26,958 nucleotides of DNA from Treponema sp. (GTDB lineage Bacteria > Spirochaetota > Spirochaetia > Treponematales > Treponemataceae): positions 1-26,958 of the forward strand of contig DMQP01000132.1 of assembly GCA_003455655.1 (NCBI GenBank), written 5' to 3'. Positions 24,062 to 26,958 of the stretch are shown here, piece after piece. The stretch's first letter is position 1. The number at the start of each line of letters is the position of its first letter. The notes under the pieces were generated by a model. It was not told the origin of the DNA and did not search any database. It worked only from the letters and a program-made list of their open reading frames with translations. The translations under genes were made by a program, and so were the position numbers.

Positions 24062-24942
24062 GCGTTAAAGGGTCCAAAGAAAATGCTTGCAAGAAGATAA
24101 TAGAGAGGAGCAGCAAGCAAAATGGAATCGATAGAATCTAAAAGACCACCGCGACCAGGAATAATCATACCAGAATCTTTTACTCCTGCAGAGCGTTTGA
24201 AAATAGATTCAACTAAATCGCCCAGTATGGCAGCAAAGGCTGTAAAGAAAGCAGTTACAATAAGGGCAACTAAAGAATTGTCAAAGAGAGATGGCCAAAC
24301 AAAATAGGCAAGCACAGCAGAAGCAATAGAACCAATAAAGCCACCTATAAACCCCGCAATACTTTTGTTTGGACTTGCTTTTACAAAACCGCGATTGTTT
24401 TTTCCAAAAAGAACCCCAAAGAGCCATGCAAGAGAATCGCACAAAAAGACCATTAGTAAAAACAGAATTATAAAGGCGGTAGAAGCGTTTTGACCCTTTA
24501 CCGTAATAACAGTAAGACGAGAAATATAAGTTACTAAATAGCCTGCATACAGTACAATAAAACTTGCACCTGCAAAGCGTTGATTTGAATGTTCAAATGA
24601 TTTTGCAGAAAAAACTTCATACAAAAGAATGACTACAAATACAAAAATAAGTACGCATGTCAAAAAATCTATGCCATCAGAAAAAATGGTTATTGCATTA
24701 GGAAAGACTGCCTGGAATAAAGCTGCTAGAGGAAGAAGAGCAGTAAGAACAGCAATAAAAGGTTTCGGAGGAAGTTCTATATTATGAGAGAAAATGTTAT
24801 GTAATTCACAACTTGCAATAACACTTGCTGCACAAATTATAAGGTGTAAGACAAGGTGATTGTAGTAGGGAAGCCAAACAAAGCCCAGTACCAGCGGTAC
24901 ACCCACAAAAAAAACAAGCAGTCGTGACAAGACTTTATTCAT
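24058..24942 (-). CDS. cdsA: phosphatidate cytidylyltransferase (CDP-diacylglycerol synthase)
   Basis: The 294-residue, about eight-helix membrane enzyme makes CDP-diacylglycerol from phosphatidate and CTP. ASPNKSIAGFIGG is the conserved middle block. The C-terminal signature reads IFKRSAGVKDSGMIIPGRGG, then LLDSID. Two positions differ from the common consensus: the His of PGHGG is Arg here, and the Arg of DRxD is Ser. The acidic residues and KD are kept, so activity is likely but worth testing. Start is the ATG at 24942, eight bases inside uppS and behind a GGGGG run seven bases upstream; a longer frame from 24978 is rejected. The stop overlaps the dxr start as ATGA. Confidence 0.93.
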   Translation of the reverse strand: MNKVLSRLLVFFVGVPLVLGFVWLPYYNHLVLHLIICAASVIASCELHNIFSHNIELPPKPFIAVLTALLPLAALFQAVFPNAITIFSDGIDFLTCVLIFVFVVILLYEVFSAKSFEHSNQRFAGASFIVLYAGYLVTYISRLTVITVKGQNASTAFIILFLLMVFLCDSLAWLFGVLFGKNNRGFVKASPNKSIAGFIGGFIGSIASAVLAYFVWPSLFDNSLVALIVTAFFTAFAAILGDLVESIFKRSAGVKDSGMIIPGRGGLLDSIDSILLAAPLYYLLASIFFGPFNA

Positions 24943-25663
24943 CTGTGTTTCCCCCAGTTGCAGTATCGTATGCACCAAAACGACGGTGTCTTTGTGAAAA
25001 AGAGGCGACAGTGCTTTCTAATTCTTCTTTTGTGTAGTCAGGCCAAAGCGTATCTGTAAAAAACAGTTCTGCGTAAGAGGCATGCCACAGTAAAAAATTG
25101 CTCAAACGTTTTTCGCCACCTGTTCTAATAAGCAAATCCACGTCTGGCAAATCAGGAATATCAAATTCCTGTTCAATTACTTTTTCATCAATCTGCTGCG
25201 GGTCAATTTTTTTTGCAACAAGTTTTTGAACAGAACGCACTATTTCGTCGCGTCCACCGTAATTGATTGCAAGCACGAGCGTTAAGCCCGTAAAAGCTGC
25301 GGTATCTTTTTCTGCCTGAATGATATCATTCTGTATGTCAGAAGGGAGTCCCGCTCTGTTTCCCAAACACTTAAGACGAATACAATGCTCTTTATAAAAA
25401 GCAAACTCTTGTCGTAAGTGACTGCGAATCAGTCCCATTAAATATCCAACTTCTGCTTCTGTGCGCTTCCAGTTTTCGGTAGAAAACACATACAGTGTTA
25501 AATACTTCAAACCCATGTCTGCAGCGGCACCAGCTATACGCTTTGCATTTTCCAATCCTTCGTAATGACCTTTCGAGCGGATTAAATTTCGTTGCGTTGC
25601 CCAGCGACCGTTTCCATCCATGATGATTGCTACATGGGTTGGAAGCACATCAGAACCATTCAT
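24935..25663 (-). CDS. uppS: isoprenyl (undecaprenyl) diphosphate synthase
   Basis: The 242-residue cis-prenyltransferase condenses isopentenyl diphosphate onto farnesyl diphosphate to make the C55 lipid carrier for peptidoglycan. HVAIIMDGNGRWA holds the catalytic, Mg-binding Asp. FSTENWKR is the conserved substrate-binding block, and LLIRTGGEKRLSNFLLW with YAELFFTDTLWPDY is the C-terminal signature. The usual serine in RTSGE is glycine here, a common variant. Start is ATG four bases after the frr stop. No clear Shine-Dalgarno sequence is seen, so translation is probably coupled to frr. The product would serve both MraY and the WecA-like enzyme in this window. Confidence 0.95.
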   Translation of the reverse strand: MNGSDVLPTHVAIIMDGNGRWATQRNLIRSKGHYEGLENAKRIAGAAADMGLKYLTLYVFSTENWKRTEAEVGYLMGLIRSHLRQEFAFYKEHCIRLKCLGNRAGLPSDIQNDIIQAEKDTAAFTGLTLVLAINYGGRDEIVRSVQKLVAKKIDPQQIDEKVIEQEFDIPDLPDVDLLIRTGGEKRLSNFLLWHASYAELFFTDTLWPDYTKEELESTVASFSQRHRRFGAYDTATGGNTDE

Positions 25664-25667
25664 TGAC

Positions 25668-26210
25668 TTAGTCCATTATCTCTTTTTCTTTAGACTCGTA
25701 TACTTTGTTGATTTCCTCAACATACTTGTCTGTCAGTTTCTGCAGTTTGTCAGTTTCAACTTTAAGCTGATCTTCGGTAATGTCACCAGCTTTCTGTTGC
25801 TTTTTAAGATCATCGTTACCATCACGGCGAATGTTACGAATTGCAGTGCGGTATTTTTCTGCAGTAGCTTTTGCCTGTTTTACAAGTTCTTTGCGGCGGT
25901 CTGCAGTTAGAGGCGGAATGGAAATACGAATAACTTTTCCATCGTTAGAAGGATTCAATCCCAGTTCAGCCTTTTGAATAGCCTTTTCAATTGCGCTAAT
26001 AAGAGACTTGTCAAAGGGAGAAACCACTACAGTGCGTGCTTCGGGAATGGAAATAGTTCCCACCTGATTAAGCGGAGTAGGTGTGCCATAATAGTCAACG
26101 CGAACTTTATCGAAGATTGATGCGCTTGCACGACCGGTGCGGATTGAATTGTATTCATCTTTAAGTGAATTAACTGATTTTTCCATGCGGTTTTCGTAAT
26201 CGCCAGCCAT
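25668..26210 (-). CDS. frr: ribosome recycling factor
   Basis: The 180-residue protein splits post-termination ribosomes together with EF-G. The N-terminus reads MAGDYENRMEKSV, then EYNSIRTGRASASIFDKV, the highly conserved tip of the long-helix domain. YYGTPTPLNQVGTISIPEAR starts the second domain, and the C-terminus returns to the three-helix bundle. Length is close to the family norm of about 185. The start is the ATG at 26210 with GGAGG at an eight-base spacing; a longer frame from 26276 would run through the tsf terminator hairpin and is rejected. uppS follows after four bases. Confidence 0.96.
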   Translation of the reverse strand: MAGDYENRMEKSVNSLKDEYNSIRTGRASASIFDKVRVDYYGTPTPLNQVGTISIPEARTVVVSPFDKSLISAIEKAIQKAELGLNPSNDGKVIRISIPPLTADRRKELVKQAKATAEKYRTAIRNIRRDGNDDLKKQQKAGDITEDQLKVETDKLQKLTDKYVEEINKVYESKEKEIMD

Positions 26211-26218
26211 AGTGATAC

Positions 26219-26223
26219 CCTCC
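26219..26223 (-). promoter_or_regulatory. ribosome binding site deciding the frr start
   Basis: GGAGG on the minus strand lies eight bases before the ATG at 26210 and excludes the longer in-frame upstream start. It lies just past the T-run of the tsf terminator, so frr can be translated from read-through mRNA. Confidence 0.7.
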
Positions 26224-26235
26224 ATAGGTAATGTT

Positions 26236-26281
26236 AAAAAAATACAGCGGAATGTCTTACTTAAGAGGCAAGACAATCCGC
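26236..26281 (-). terminator. intrinsic terminator or attenuator between tsf and frr
   Basis: On the minus strand GCGGATTGTCTT (26281-26270) pairs with AAGACATTCCGC (26258-26247), giving a 12-position stem with one T-T mismatch and an 11-base loop. A TGTA spacer and seven T residues (26242-26236) follow. This is the only convincing Rho-independent terminator in the window. No promoter is visible between it and frr, so partial read-through is the likely way to express the downstream genes. Confidence 0.8.
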
Positions 26282-26292
26282 CGTCTTACAGT

Positions 26293-26958
26293 TTATTTTC
26301 CAAGCAGGAACAGTTCAATGTCGCCAAACTCAAGCTTAGCGCCAACTTCTTTTCCTACTTCGTCCAGTTTTGCTGCAACAGACTTTTTGTCGTCTTTTAC
26401 AAACATCTGGTCAACGAAACAGATTTCTGCAAGATGCTTTTTGATTTTTCCCTGCAGGATTCCTTCTTTAACGTTTTCGGGCTTAGATGCAACTTTTTCA
26501 TCATTAGCCATCTGAACCTTAAAGATTTCTTTCTGTTCATCGATGTAGCTTGCAGGAACATCAGACTGTTTGATAAAGGTTGGAGTAAATGCTGCAAGGT
26601 GCATACAGCAATCCCGAGCAAAAGTCTTTACACGTTCATCTGTAGAACCCTTAACAATAGTTACACCAGCGGTCTTAAAGTCAGAGTGGATATAAATTCC
26701 AGCAACAGCATTCTCTGGAACTTCAAATACCTTTACCTTGCTCAATGACATGTTTTCGCGAGTACGGGTTGCAAAGTCCAAGAGCATGTCTGACAGAGCT
26801 TTTTCAACCTGAGTGTATCCCTTAGCAAAAACTTCATCAAGAATTTTTTCACCACAGCCAACAAATTCTGCGTTGTTAGCAACGAAGTCTGTTTCACAAA
26901 CCAGTTCAACAACTGCAACTTTGTTTCCCTGCTGACGAATAAAGATGCGTCCTTCGCT
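26293..26958 (-). CDS. tsf: elongation factor Ts, C-terminal part (5' end beyond window)
   Basis: The frame is open to the last base, so the N-terminal UBA-like domain lies outside; 221 codons and the TAA stop are present. EF-Ts exchanges GDP for GTP on EF-Tu. The visible part starts GRIFIRQQGNKVAVVELVCETDFVANN, which I break here as GRIFIRQQGNKVAV and VELVCETDFVANN; the TDFVANN segment is the family hallmark. Its C-terminal end, including QMFVKDDKKSV, follows the usual core domain. In E. coli pyrH lies between tsf and frr; here only a terminator does. The missing start means length cannot be compared with the family. Confidence 0.93.
   Translation of the reverse strand, partial: SEGRIFIRQQGNKVAVVELVCETDFVANNAEFVGCGEKILDEVFAKGYTQVEKALSDMLLDFATRTRENMSLSKVKVFEVPENAVAGIYIHSDFKTAGVTIVKGSTDERVKTFARDCCMHLAAFTPTFIKQSDVPASYIDEQKEIFKVQMANDEKVASKPENVKEGILQGKIKKHLAEICFVDQMFVKDDKKSVAAKLDEVGKEVGAKLEFGDIELFLLGK

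Noticed and set aside
26212..26748. 178-codon open frame on the plus strand
   Set aside because: Antisense to tsf and through the tsf terminator; no family resemblance.

Overview
The window comes from a spirochaete, most likely a Treponema species. On the minus strand, tsf-frr-uppS-cdsA-dxr-rseP follow each other in the order I recall for T. pallidum. A compact Rnf-type cluster, a PcnB-like nucleotidyltransferase with a basic tail, and several exported proteins of unknown function also fit that genus. The species call is inference, because no rRNA is present. Coding density is very high, many genes overlap by 4-17 bases, and no gap reaches 100 bp. I see no tRNA, rRNA, insertion sequence, CRISPR array or phage gene.

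Layout. 1-360: 3' end of an alpha/beta hydrolase (+). 455-1561: PcnB-like nucleotidyltransferase (+). 1564-3411 (-): RluA-family pseudouridine synthase followed by a P-loop protein with an Asp23/Gls24-like tail. 3485-11700 (+): a long gene run made of a YuiD-type PAP2 protein, a 461-aa membrane protein, RnfC, RnfD, RnfG-like, RnfE, RnfA, a 104-aa membrane-anchored protein and a GH57-family protein. 11705-17043 (-): exported 246-aa protein, WecA/MraY-family phosphosugar transferase, methionyl-tRNA synthetase and a FemAB-family protein. 17134-19819 (+): aminotransferase and glycogen synthase. 19820-26958 (-): EF-Ts (partial), RRF, UppS, CdsA, Dxr, RseP and an exported beta-propeller protein.

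The most notable part is the Rnf cluster. All reading frames are intact and translationally coupled, and the fold-level similarity to RnfC/D/E/A is clear. Yet most cofactor signatures that define Rnf seem to be gone. RnfC lacks the glycine-rich NADH loop and the ECEP motif. RnfD and RnfG lack the S/T-G-A-T flavinylation motif. Three of the four cysteines expected at the RnfA/RnfE intramembrane Fe-S site are replaced. The rnfB slot holds a 104-aa protein without cysteine-rich clusters. Only the two 4Fe-4S motifs of RnfC remain. The next gene is a GH57 homologue that also appears to have lost its catalytic residues. This looks like a maintained but redox-rewired or repurposed complex.

Functionally, the minus-strand block at the right end joins translation (EF-Ts, RRF) with isoprenoid, undecaprenyl and phospholipid synthesis and site-2 proteolysis. 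The 11.7-17 kb block holds cell-envelope glycan and peptidoglycan functions around metG. Several genes (pcnB, the rluA-family gene, the P-loop/Asp23 gene and metG) have a sigma70-like -10 box only 6-10 bases before the start codon and no Shine-Dalgarno sequence. This suggests leaderless or near-leaderless mRNAs. Alignments to family motifs were made from memory and need computational confirmation.
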